A stretch of 15,223 bases of DNA from Elstera litoralis (GCF_000963705.1 NZ_LAJY01000010.1:888-16110), one strand, 5' to 3'; counted from the first letter of the stretch, positions 7,029 through 14,324 are shown. Program-made: numbers and translations. Notes: generated by a model not told the origin, from the letters alone.

Positions 7029-8276
7029 TTATTTCGCCCGGTCGATGGCCTTGACGAACAGGTCGCGGCCCTGTTCGGGCGTCATCGCCTTATTGTTCCA
7101 GAACTGCGAAATCGCATCGTCGATTGCGCCGGAAACCGCGCTCGGCACGCCGAACAGGCCGGTCGAAACGAGATGGGTCGCCGGGTCTTTCAGCGTATTG
7201 ATGGCAACCTTGGCACAGCTATCGAAACCGATATCCGGCACATCCAGGCGCGACGGGATCGAACCCTTGCGCTTGCTGAACGCCGCCTGCGTCGCCGGGT
7301 CCATCATCACGGTCGCCATCAGGGTTTGCGCGCCCTTGGACGGCGCATCCTTGACATTGGAGAAGGCGAAAGCATCGACGGTCATAATATAGGCCGTGTC
7401 TTTTGCCGGTGCTAAAGCGCAGCCGATATCCTTACCGGGTTCGAGCTTGGCGGCGACCATTTCGCCCTTGGCCCAATCGCCCATGAACTGAAACGCCGCC
7501 GTGCCCTTCATGACCATGCCAGCGGTTTCGTTCCACTTGCGACCGGGGCTCGATTCATCGACCAGCGGGCGCAGAGCGGCAACGGTTTTGAACACGTCGA
7601 GCATGGTATCCGTGCCCATCGCGGCCTTATCGAGCTTGCCGTAAACCTTGGCGTAATGCTCCCGCCCGCCAACGCCGAGCAACACGGAGTTAAACAGAAT
7701 GCGCTCCTGCCAGGGCTCACCACCCAGAGCCAGCGGAATGATCCCAGCGGCCTTCAGCTTCGGCGCGGCGGCGAGGAAATCGGCCCAGGTTTTGGGCACC
7801 TCGACGCCCGCTTTCTTCAGCGCGTCGAAGTTATAAAACATCCAGTTTTCGCCGTGAATATTCACCGGCGCAGCAATATATTTGCCCTTATATTTCGAAA
7901 TATTGGCGATCAGCGGCGGCAGGGCTTTATCCCAATTGCCGACCTGGGCGACATCGTCGATATCGTTCAGCAGGCCTTGATCGGCGAGTTCGAGTAGTTG
8001 CAGGCCGACCGAATATTGAAACACGGTCGGGGGCTTGCCGCCGATCATGCGGTTCACGGCGGCAGCGCGCGCATTGCCGCCGCCTGCAATCGGCGTGTCC
8101 TGCCAAACGCCGCCCTTGGCGGTGTAAGCGGCACGAATGGTGGCGAGCGCCGCCGATTCACCGCCGGAGGTCCACCAATGCAGCACTTCTGCCGTCTGCG
8201 CTTGGGCGGTGCCCAGGCCCGTGGTGAGGAGCAAAGCAGCGGCTAACGCCGCAAGGCGCGGGGTGTTCATCGTCAT
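7029..8276 (-). CDS. gtsA: Glucose/mannose-type ABC transporter substrate-binding protein GtsA
   Basis: This is the periplasmic sugar-binding protein of the importer (415 aa, family length). A Sec signal peptide with AQA|Q cleavage after residue 26 is clear. The mature start VLHWWTSGGESAAL, AGGGNARAAAV, APVNIHGENW (136-145), LGGEPWQE, FMGDWAKGE (264-272) and KRKGSIPSR match the GtsA family as I recall it. So do two cysteines, Cys286 (DIGCAL) and Cys354 (GFDSCAK), likely a disulfide. This favours glucose or mannose as ligand, although the neighbouring beta-glucosidase raises the chance of a disaccharide. The first ATG has GGGAGGAA about five bases upstream; ATG 8270 (residue 3) is less well placed. 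First gene of the operon, divergent from the GH1 gene, with a LacI-type operator about 75-90 bases upstream. Confidence 0.95.
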   Translation of the reverse strand: MTMNTPRLAALAAALLLTTGLGTAQAQTAEVLHWWTSGGESAALATIRAAYTAKGGVWQDTPIAGGGNARAAAVNRMIGGKPPTVFQYSVGLQLLELADQGLLNDIDDVAQVGNWDKALPPLIANISKYKGKYIAAPVNIHGENWMFYNFDALKKAGVEVPKTWADFLAAAPKLKAAGIIPLALGGEPWQERILFNSVLLGVGGREHYAKVYGKLDKAAMGTDTMLDVFKTVAALRPLVDESSPGRKWNETAGMVMKGTAAFQFMGDWAKGEMVAAKLEPGKDIGCALAPAKDTAYIMTVDAFAFSNVKDAPSKGAQTLMATVMMDPATQAAFSKRKGSIPSRLDVPDIGFDSCAKVAINTLKDPATHLVSTGLFGVPSAVSGAIDDAISQFWNNKAMTPEQGRDLFVKAIDRAK

Positions 8277-8291
8277 CGGTTCCTCCCGAGG

Positions 8292-8313
8292 GCATCTCTA
8301 TACACGGAGATGC
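8292..8313 (-). other. Stem-loop in the gtsA leader
   Basis: GCATCTC (8292-8298) and GAGATGC (8307-8313) form a perfect 7-bp stem with an 8-base loop, right upstream of the gtsA ribosome site. A second small inverted repeat, GCCCTC/GAGGGC, lies at 8332-8350. Both would be in the gtsA 5' leader if transcription starts near the operator. A role in translation or stability is only a guess. Confidence 0.4.
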
Positions 8314-8351
8314 GGTTTTTGAAACATGCTCGCCCTCGCTTAGAGAGGGCT

Positions 8352-8365
8352 TCGTAACGTTTCGA
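8352..8365. promoter_or_regulatory. Probable LacI-family operator, gtsA side
   Basis: TCGTAACGTTTCGA is a 14-bp palindrome with one mismatched pair and the AACGTT core with central CG that is typical of LacI-family operators. The gtsA start is 76 bases away. Its 10-mer AACGTTACGA (minus strand) recurs on the plus strand at 8457-8466. The adjacent LacI gene encodes the likely ligand. Confidence 0.65.
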
Positions 8366-8450
8366 TTTTGTCCGATCACGCCATGAAGTTAGCGCCGTGT
8401 CAATTTCAAATTTTCATTGAATTGCGAGATTTTTGGGATCGACAGGAAAA

Positions 8451-8468
8451 AATTTTAACGTTACGATT
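8451..8468. promoter_or_regulatory. Probable LacI-family operator, GH1 side
   Basis: AATTTTAACGTTACGATT is an 18-bp palindrome with two mismatched pairs and a perfect TAACGTTA core (8456-8463). Its centre is 101 bases from that of the other operator. It lies 66 bases before the GH1 start, where it would overlap a promoter. The surroundings (8395-8475) are clearly AT-rich against this GC-rich background. Confidence 0.6.
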
Positions 8469-8533
8469 TAACGCGAACGACAGGGTGCCCCTGCTTGGGT
8501 AGGCCCGTCAAAAAAATGGGAAGGAAAAGCGTC

Positions 8534-9876
8534 ATGCGGTTTCCGCAGAATTTTGCCTGGGGGGTTTCGACCTCCAGTTATCAGATTGAAGGCGGCGCGC
8601 CGGACGATGGGCGCGGGCGCAGCATTTGGGATACTTATTGCGCCACGCCAGGCAGGGTCACGAATGGCGATGTCGGCGATATCGCCTGCGACCATTATCA
8701 CCGCTACGAGGAAGATTTGGATTTGATCCGCGACCTGGGCGCGTCGATCTACCGTTTCTCGATCATGTGGCCGCGCGTTTTGCCGGAAGGCACCGGGCAG
8801 GCCAATGAAAAGGGCCTGGATTTCTATGATCGGTTGATCGATGCCATGCTGGCGCGCGGGCTAAAGCCTTGGCCGTGCCTATACCATTGGGATCTCCCAC
8901 AGGCCTTGCAGGATCGCGGCGGCTGGGGTAACCGCGATATCGTCAATTGGTTCACCGATTATACCGCGCTGATGGCCAAGCGCCTCGGCGACCGCGCCGA
9001 AAATTGGGTGACGTTCAACGAGCCGAACGTCGTCGCCTGGATCGGGCACGAGGAAGGTCGCCACGCACCGGGAATCACCGATCCGCGCATGGCGTTGCGC
9101 GCCACTCATCACCTCAACCTCGCCCACGGCCGCGCCGTCACGGCCCTGCGCAGCCTTGCGCCGAAAGCCGGGCTTGGGTTCGTGCTGCCGCTGCACAAGG
9201 CCCGCCCGCTGCCGCAGCGCGCCGAGCAGGACGCCCATCTGGTGCCCCTCTTCGAAGATAAGTGGAACGGTGCCTTCCTCGATCCGGTCTATTTCGGGCA
9301 CTACCCGGAATCGCTCCAGGCGAAAATGGCCGAGCATGTGCAGGACGGCGATTTGACGGAGATCAATGTTCCCGTCGATTTCATGGGCGTGAACCAGTAT
9401 TTCCCCTCCTATATCCAGGCCGCCGAAGGGGAAGCCTGGCCGTTCCGCCACGCCGAGCCGCCGAAATATTTCCGCCGCACGGAAATGAACTGGGCCATCG
9501 ACGGCACCGCCTTCTACGAAATCTTGATGATTTTGAAGGAGCGCTACGGCAACCCGCCGGTCTTCGTGACCGAAAACGGCAGCGCATTCCTTGATATTCC
9601 CGGCAAAGACGGGCGGGTCGCCGATCACGACCGCATCGCCTATTACCAGGAATATCTCGAAAACCTGCTGCGCGCGTCAAACGACGGGGCCGATATTCGC
9701 GGCTATATGCCTGGTCCTTGCTCGATAATTTCGAATGGGCGCACGGCTATGCCAAACGCTTCGGCCTCGTGCATGTGGATTACACGACGCAAAAGCGCAC
9801 GCCGAAAGCCTCCTACGCGTACATGCAGCAGGTTTTCGCCAACAACGCCCTGCCGACGCCGAACGCCGGTGCATGA
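8534..9876 (+). pseudogene. GH1 family beta-glucosidase, frameshifted near the C-terminus
   Basis: This GH1 enzyme would hydrolyse beta-glucosides with retention. It has no signal peptide, so it acts in the cytoplasm on imported sugar. ATG 8534 starts the family N-terminus FPQNFAWGVSTSSYQIEGG and has AAGGA eight bases upstream; earlier in-frame TTG 8495 and ATG 8516 are less well placed. Acid/base Glu163 is in TFNEPN and nucleophile Glu347 in VTENGS. After GYM (residue 392, codon 9707-9709) the frame is lost. The plus-one frame then continues as WSLLDNFEWAHGYAKRFGL and ends at TGA 9874-9876. Adding one G (ATG-GCC-TGG) restores a 447-residue protein of family length. As read, translation runs on to 9973 with unrelated residues, deleting the conserved DNFEW sugar-binding segment and overlapping lacI. 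Either an assembly error or a real inactivating mutation. Confidence 0.9.
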
Positions 9877-9887
9877 CATGCCGAGCT

Positions 9888-9927
9888 TGCCAAGCCCCCT
9901 CGGACTAAGGTTCATGGAGGCTTGGCA
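9888..9927 (+). other. Intercistronic stem-loop between the GH1 gene and lacI
   Basis: TGCCAAGCC (9888-9896) and GGCTTGGCA (9919-9927) form a perfect 9-bp stem with a 22-base loop in the 72-base gap after the restored GH1 stop. It has no strong T run and could lower lacI expression relative to the enzyme gene. Confidence 0.45.
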
Positions 9928-9948
9928 GTTTAGGCGGACGCGTTGGGC

Positions 9949-10995
9949 ATGGCGAATAATAGGGCGAATTTAAAAACGCTGGCCGATCACCTCGGCCTGT
10001 CCGTCACCACCGTTTCGCGGGCGTTGAAGGATGGGCCGGAGGTGCGCCCGGAAACCATTGCGCGGGTGAAGGAAGCGGCGGCCACCTTCGGCTATGTGCC
10101 CAATATCGGCGGCGTGCATTTGCGCACGGGCCGCACGATGAAAATCTGCTCGATTCTCTACGCCCCGGAAGTCGGCGATTACGGCGACCCCGGCTTTTTG
10201 GCCCAGGTGGAAAGCCTGTCGAAGGGGCTCGAAACCTCGCTCTATAACCTGATCGTCTTGGCCCAGACCGAAGGGCAAGGCCCGCTCGACCCCGTTCGAA
10301 AAACCTTCGAGCAGCGCTTGGCCGACGCGGTGATCTTCTCCCGCACGACGCCCCAGGATACGCGGGCGAAATATTGCCTGGAGCAGGATTTTCCTTTCGT
10401 CAGCTTCGGGCGGACCGAGCTTCTCACCCCGCACGCCTATATCGACCATGACGATGAAGGCGCGGTCTTCGATGCCGTCGCCACGCTGGCGCGCGAAGGG
10501 CACACGCGGATTGCGCTGCTAAACCCGACGGGGACGCTCACCTACCTCGGCTTGCGCGTCCAAGGCTATCGGCGGGCCTTGCGCGAGGCGGGGTTGCCGT
10601 TCGAGCCAAGCTTGCTGCGCACCGCCCCCCTCTCGGTGCGCGGCAATCGGGAGGCGATTACGGCGCTGCTGGCGGATGATCCGAGCGTCACCGCCTTCGT
10701 CTGCGCCAATCAAATGTCGGTCGTCGGGGCGCTCGAAGGGCTGCTCGAATCCGGGCGCGATACGGTGCGGGATGGGCTGCGCGTCGTCGGCTTCGGCGGC
10801 ATGCCGTTCCGCATGCTGTCCGAGCAAAAAGTGGTTTATTATTATCAGCCGCAGCGGCGCGTCGGCACGGTGCTGGCCCATCATATTCTGGGGCTGCTGA
10901 ACGGCGAGCCGCCCGAGAGCCAGCAAAGCATTCTCACCTACACCCGCATTGAAGATTTGCGCCAGTTCCGCACCAATGAAGACCTGGGCGAATAG
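9949..10995 (+). CDS. LacI-family transcriptional regulator (AglR-like)
   Basis: This is a probable ligand-responsive repressor of the divergent gts operon and the GH1 gene. The N-terminal helix-turn-helix covers about residues 8-27 (LKTLADHLGLSVTTVSRALK). It is followed by the hinge region GYVPNIGGVHLRTGRT and a periplasmic-binding-protein-like sensor domain (about 62-340). The HTH and hinge resemble rhizobial AglR, which controls alpha-glucoside uptake, but the effector here is unknown. The 348-residue length is normal. I take ATG 9949; a TTG two codons upstream (9943) is closer to AGGCGG (9932-9937) and is a real alternative. The gene sits just after the GH1 gene, probably in the same transcript, so it may regulate itself through the two operators at 8352 and 8451. 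Confidence 0.92.
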   Translation: MANNRANLKTLADHLGLSVTTVSRALKDGPEVRPETIARVKEAAATFGYVPNIGGVHLRTGRTMKICSILYAPEVGDYGDPGFLAQVESLSKGLETSLYNLIVLAQTEGQGPLDPVRKTFEQRLADAVIFSRTTPQDTRAKYCLEQDFPFVSFGRTELLTPHAYIDHDDEGAVFDAVATLAREGHTRIALLNPTGTLTYLGLRVQGYRRALREAGLPFEPSLLRTAPLSVRGNREAITALLADDPSVTAFVCANQMSVVGALEGLLESGRDTVRDGLRVVGFGGMPFRMLSEQKVVYYYQPQRRVGTVLAHHILGLLNGEPPESQQSILTYTRIEDLRQFRTNEDLGE

Positions 10996-11004
10996 GCCTT
11001 TCCC

Positions 11005-11026
11005 CCGGCTTCGGATTTGCTTTAGG
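11005..11026 (+). repeat. 22-bp motif before xseA, copy 2 of 2
   Basis: CCGGCTT, then C, then GGATTTGCTTTAGG: 21 of 22 bases match the minus-strand copy at 6881-6902. It ends eight bases before the xseA ATG. If its TTTAGG acts as a -10 element the xseA mRNA would be nearly leaderless; if AGG acts as the ribosome site its spacing is normal. The sequence does not decide. Confidence 0.6.
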
Positions 11027-11034
11027 CTCCGGCC

Positions 11035-12585
11035 ATGACCACGCCCGAGCTTACCCATAATCTGCCTGAACTCTCGGTTGGGCAGCTCTCCAGCGCCCTG
11101 CAACGCACCGTCGAGACCGCCTTCCCGCGCGTGCGCGTGCGCGGCGAGATTTCGGGGTTCAAGCGTGCCCCCTCCGGCCATCTCTATCTGAACCTGAAAG
11201 ACCCGGACGCCGTGTTGGGCGCGGTGTGCTGGAAGGGCGTCGCCGCCCGCCTCACCCTCCGCCCCGAGGATGGGATGGAGGTGATCGCCACCGGCAAGCT
11301 CACCACCTTCGCCGGGCAGTCGAAATATCAGCTCGTCATCGATCAAATGGAACTCGCCGGGCGCGGGGCGTTGCTGGCCTTGATCGAAGACCGCAAGCGC
11401 CGCCTGGCCGCCGAGGGCCTGTTCGAGGCCAGCCGCAAGCGGCCCTTGCCAATGCTCCCGCGCGTCATCGGCGTTATCACCTCGCCGACCGGGGCGGTGA
11501 TCCGCGATATTCTGCATCGGCTGAATGATCGCTTCCCCCGCCCCGTGCTGGTTTGGCCCGTACTGGTGCAGGGCGAGGCGGCGGCGGCGCAGATCGTCGC
11601 GGCGATTGAGGGCTTCAACCGCTTGGTGGAAGGCGGGCGCATTCCGCGCCCCGACGTGCTGATCGTCGCGCGGGGCGGCGGCTCCATCGAAGATCTGATG
11701 GCGTTCAACGACGAAGCCGTGGTGCGCGCGGCAGCATCCAGCGCCATTCCGCTGATCTCCGCCGTTGGGCACGAGACCGACACGACCCTGATCGATTTCG
11801 CCTCGGACCGGCGCGCCCCCACCCCCACCGCCGCCGCCGAAATGGCGGTGCCGGTGCGCGCCGATTTGCGCCAGGCGGTTGCGGAACGCGGCCAGCGGCT
11901 CGATCAAGCCGCCGAACGGATTTTGCAGGACCGCAATCTGCGCCTAGATGCCCTCGGGCGCGGCCTCACCGATCCGCGCCGCGCCGTCGCCGAGGCCCGG
12001 CAGCGGTTGGAGGATCGCGCCCAGCAACTTCATCGCGTCATGCGCCAGCGCCTTGCCCTGGCGCGCGGGCAGGTCGAAACCCTGGCCGCGCGCCTGCCCC
12101 ATCCACAGGCGCAAATCGCCCTCGCCCGCAGCCGCTTTCTGGCCGAAGCCCGCGCGCTGGAACAAAGCTTTACGCGTCATCTCACCAGTGATCGCCAGCG
12201 CTTCACCGCGATTTCTGCCCGGCTGCGCATTGATCCCTGGCGGCAGGAACTGACGCGGCAAGGCCAGGGCTTGATCCAACTGGCTGCGCGCCTGCCGACC
12301 GCCTACGATCAGCAGCGCCGCAGCCGCGCCGACCGAATCGCCGGGCTGGGGCGCTTGCTGGAAAGCTATTCCTATAAGGGCACCTTGGCGCGCGGCTTCC
12401 TGGTGCTGCGCGACGAGGCCGGGGCCTTGCTGTCGGGCGTCGCAACCCTCGCCCCCGGCACCCTGGTAACGCTGGAAGCCCAGGACGGTAGCCGCAAGGC
12501 CGAAGTTCTGGAGGAGGGCGGCGGCCCGCGCCCCGCCCGCCCGCGTGCTAAAACCCCGCTACCGAAGCAGGAGAGCCTGTTTTGA
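11035..12585 (+). CDS. xseA: Exodeoxyribonuclease VII large subunit XseA
   Basis: XseA is the catalytic subunit of exonuclease VII, which with several copies of XseB degrades single-stranded DNA from both ends. An N-terminal OB-fold (about residues 12-108, LSVGQLSSALQ through VRGEISGFK) comes first. The catalytic-domain motifs follow: GVITSPTGAVIRDI (146-159), VARGGGSIEDLMAFNDE (211-227), SAVGHETD (242-249) and DRRAPTPTAAAE (258-269). Next is a long Gln/Arg/Leu-rich coiled region (about 275-440) and the C-terminal SYKGTLARGFLVL segment typical of the family. The common Trp in IEDLWAFNDE is Met here. At 516 aa it is slightly longer than the E. coli protein because of a basic, proline-rich tail. 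No xseB is in the window. Its stop overlaps the next gene by TTGA. Confidence 0.97.
   Translation: MTTPELTHNLPELSVGQLSSALQRTVETAFPRVRVRGEISGFKRAPSGHLYLNLKDPDAVLGAVCWKGVAARLTLRPEDGMEVIATGKLTTFAGQSKYQLVIDQMELAGRGALLALIEDRKRRLAAEGLFEASRKRPLPMLPRVIGVITSPTGAVIRDILHRLNDRFPRPVLVWPVLVQGEAAAAQIVAAIEGFNRLVEGGRIPRPDVLIVARGGGSIEDLMAFNDEAVVRAAASSAIPLISAVGHETDTTLIDFASDRRAPTPTAAAEMAVPVRADLRQAVAERGQRLDQAAERILQDRNLRLDALGRGLTDPRRAVAEARQRLEDRAQQLHRVMRQRLALARGQVETLAARLPHPQAQIALARSRFLAEARALEQSFTRHLTSDRQRFTAISARLRIDPWRQELTRQGQGLIQLAARLPTAYDQQRRSRADRIAGLGRLLESYSYKGTLARGFLVLRDEAGALLSGVATLAPGTLVTLEAQDGSRKAEVLEEGGGPRPARPRAKTPLPKQESLF
12569..12575 (+). promoter_or_regulatory. Shine-Dalgarno site fixing the TTG start of the M23 gene
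   Basis: AGGAGAG ends six bases before TTG 12582. No ATG in the frame gives a complete signal peptide, so this site decides the start. Confidence 0.75.
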
Positions 12586-13385
12586 TCCGCCGTCTTGCCC
12601 TGCTGACCGCCCTGCTGGCCCCGCTCGCCGCCCAGGGTTTCACCCTTGATGCACCGATCGAACAGGGGCGGTTGATTCGCGGCCAGACGAGCCCGAACGC
12701 GACCATTCTGCTCGATGGCAAGACGCTGCCCGTAACGCCGGACGGGAAATTCGTCTTCGGCCTCGCCCGCGACGCAGCGGGCACGATCACCCTCACCGAA
12801 AACGGCGCGGCGACGGTTCTGCCGATTGCCGCGCGCGCCTGGGATATTCAACGCATCGAAGGCTTGCCGCCCGGTAAGGTCAATCCCGACCCGGAGGGGC
12901 TGAAACGCATTCAGCGGGAAGCGGCCCTGATTAAAGCCGCCCGGTCGCAGGTCACCAATTTGGCGGGGTTTGCCGATGCCTTCCGCTGGCCCGCCAACGG
13001 GCGCATCAGCGGTATTTACGGCTCACAGCGGATTTTGAATGGTGAGCCGCGTAGCCCCCATCTGGGGCTGGATATCGCCGGGCCGACGGGAACGGCGATC
13101 CGCGCGCCTGCGGCAGGGCGGGTGGTCTTGGCGGAGCCGGATCTCTTTTTTACGGGCCGAACGGTAATGATCGATCACGGCCACGGAGTAGGCTCGATCT
13201 TCGCCCATTTATCGGCCAGTTCGGTCACGGTCGGGCAGGTGATTGCCGCAGGCCAAGAGATCGGCGCAATCGGCGCGACGGGCCGTGTGACCGGCCCGCA
13301 TTTGCATTGGGGGGTCTATTGGGGCGCGGTCACGCTCGACCCACAGCCCCTCATGCCAACCCCCGCGCCCGCGCCTCTACCCTAG
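12582..13385 (+). CDS. Secreted M23 family (LytM-type) zinc metallopeptidase
   Basis: This is a probable peptidoglycan endopeptidase acting in the periplasm. The 267-residue product starts with a short Sec-type signal (MIRRLALLTALLAPLAAQGF). A small beta-rich domain follows (about 20-85), then a linker and the LytM domain (about 135-255). The zinc site appears complete: His160 and Asp164 in SPHLGLDIA, His209 in FAHL, and His240-x-His242 in GPHLHWG. It should therefore be an active enzyme, not a degenerate EnvC/NlpD-type activator. The tail is Pro/Ala-rich. It starts with TTG overlapping the xseA stop (TTGA), with a good ribosome site, so it is translationally coupled to xseA. It ends 9 bases inside the convergent gene at 13377. 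Confidence 0.93.
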   Translation: MIRRLALLTALLAPLAAQGFTLDAPIEQGRLIRGQTSPNATILLDGKTLPVTPDGKFVFGLARDAAGTITLTENGAATVLPIAARAWDIQRIEGLPPGKVNPDPEGLKRIQREAALIKAARSQVTNLAGFADAFRWPANGRISGIYGSQRILNGEPRSPHLGLDIAGPTGTAIRAPAAGRVVLAEPDLFFTGRTVMIDHGHGVGSIFAHLSASSVTVGQVIAAGQEIGAIGATGRVTGPHLHWGVYWGAVTLDPQPLMPTPAPAPLP

Positions 13386-13688
13386 GGCGGCGAGAGCCGT
13401 CACTGCCCGTTCGCGGGCGGCGTGATAGGTGCGTGCCGTTCCGGCGGCTTCGAGCGCGACAGTGGCGATCCTATCCCGCTGCCAGCCCGGCAGGGAATTG
13501 AAGGCGCGCCCGGCGGCGGCTTTGGTCTTGCCTTCCAAATCCTGTTCCAGCGTCCGCGACAGGATTTGGTAGACTTTGCTGACTTCGCCGACCACAGCCC
13601 CGGTCGCCGTCAGCAGGATCGTCATCGCCGACCGTTCGGCCTGCGGATCGATCAAACTACTATCGGAAACAAGCTTAAGATGCGCCAT
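13377..13688 (-). CDS. Small hypothetical protein, mostly alpha-helical
   Basis: I do not recognise this 103-residue protein. It has no signal peptide. Residues 20-35 (SAMTILLTATGAVVGE) are mildly hydrophobic, and the rest is rich in Ala, Arg, Glu and Lys and would form two or three helices (VSKVYQILSRTLEQDLEGKT; WQRDRIATVALEAAGTARTY). It is probably real: GGGAG and AAGGG precede the ATG closely on the minus strand, and codon choice is GC-rich at third positions like its neighbours. Its 3' end overlaps the convergent M23 gene by 9 bases. The helical, Ala-rich composition loosely recalls phasin or small coiled-coil proteins, but that is not evidence of function. Confidence 0.7.
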   Translation of the reverse strand: MAHLKLVSDSSLIDPQAERSAMTILLTATGAVVGEVSKVYQILSRTLEQDLEGKTKAAAGRAFNSLPGWQRDRIATVALEAAGTARTYHAARERAVTALAALG

Positions 13689-13735
13689 CGACCCTTCTCC
13701 CTTAGCGGTTGAAAGGGACGATAGCGCATGTTTTC

Positions 13736-13790
13736 TGCGGTTTCTAGAGGGTTTGTTAAAGTAATTTCTTATGAATCGAACGAAACCGCA
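13736..13790. repeat. 9-bp inverted repeat in an intergenic region
   Basis: TGCGGTTTC (13736-13744) and GAAACCGCA (13782-13790) are perfect inverted copies 37 bases apart, flanking AT-rich DNA in the gap upstream of the small hypothetical gene. It could be a regulator dyad, but a 9-bp pair at this spacing is expected a few times in 15 kb by chance. Confidence 0.3.
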
Positions 13791-13820
13791 TAACCTATTG
13801 AATTTGAACAGTCTTACCGA

Positions 13821-14324
13821 TCATACGGTTTCCAGACCGATTTCGCTGAGGCGCGCTTGCATCGCCATCTGCGTCAGCGCGTCGAGGCGCAAGGCCGAGA
13901 AAATCTTAACCCGATGCTCAAGCTGGCGGAAGGCTTGGCGGAAGGCGTTCACCTGCGCCAGATCATCGCCATTGGCGGCGAGACCCACGGGGTCATCCAC
14001 TTCCCAATTGGCAATCATCGGCTGCCCCGGCCAGGTCGGCAGCGTATCGGCGGTGAGCGTATCGCCGACGACGAAGATGAAATCCATCACCGGCGAGGCT
14101 TCGGCGGCAAACTCGTCCCAGCTTTTGCTGCGCAGGGTGCTGACCGGCATGTTCAGCGACTGCAACAGGCGCTCGGCATAGGGGTTGACGGCCCCGGCGG
14201 GGCTGCTGCCCGCGCTATAGGCTTTGAAGCGGCCCTTGCCCCAGTAATTCAGCAGCGCTTCGGCCATAATGCTGCGCGCCGAATTCTGCGAGCAGAGGAA
14301 TAGCACATTATAAATCTTATCCAT
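13821..14324 (-). CDS. ArsC/low-molecular-weight phosphatase-like protein lacking resolving cysteines
   Basis: The fold is that of LMW protein-tyrosine phosphatases and thioredoxin-linked arsenate reductases. The 167-residue product has the P-loop CSQNSARS with Cys11 and Arg17 (C-x5-R). It continues with MAEALLNYWGKGRFKAYSAG and RSKSWDEFAA, all typical of proteobacterial ArsC. The general-acid region NWEVDDPVG (Asp110/111) is also present. However, where ArsC has the redox pair in a VCDNAAGEVC-like segment, this protein has VVGDTLTADTL: Gly87 and Leu95 replace both cysteines, and Cys11 is the only cysteine. It thus cannot use the classic three-cysteine relay. It may be a phosphatase, a glutaredoxin-dependent reductase, or something else. 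I start at ATG 14324, where the family begins; the frame stays open 14 codons further. No arsR, arsB or acr3 is nearby. Confidence 0.88.
   Translation of the reverse strand: MDKIYNVLFLCSQNSARSIMAEALLNYWGKGRFKAYSAGSSPAGAVNPYAERLLQSLNMPVSTLRSKSWDEFAAEASPVMDFIFVVGDTLTADTLPTWPGQPMIANWEVDDPVGLAANGDDLAQVNAFRQAFRQLEHRVKIFSALRLDALTQMAMQARLSEIGLETV

Noticed and set aside
6426..7415. 329-codon open frame on the plus strand
   Set aside because: Antisense of gtsB, the intergenic stem-loops and gtsA; composition is that of a shadow frame.
8879..9628. 249-codon open frame on the minus strand
   Set aside because: Antisense of the GH1 gene, whose catalytic motifs are on the plus strand.
10519..11907. 462-codon open frame on the minus strand
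   Set aside because: It lies opposite lacI and xseA, both clearly real. Its product is a low-complexity Gly/His/Arg-rich sequence with no family features; long antisense frames are common in high-GC DNA.
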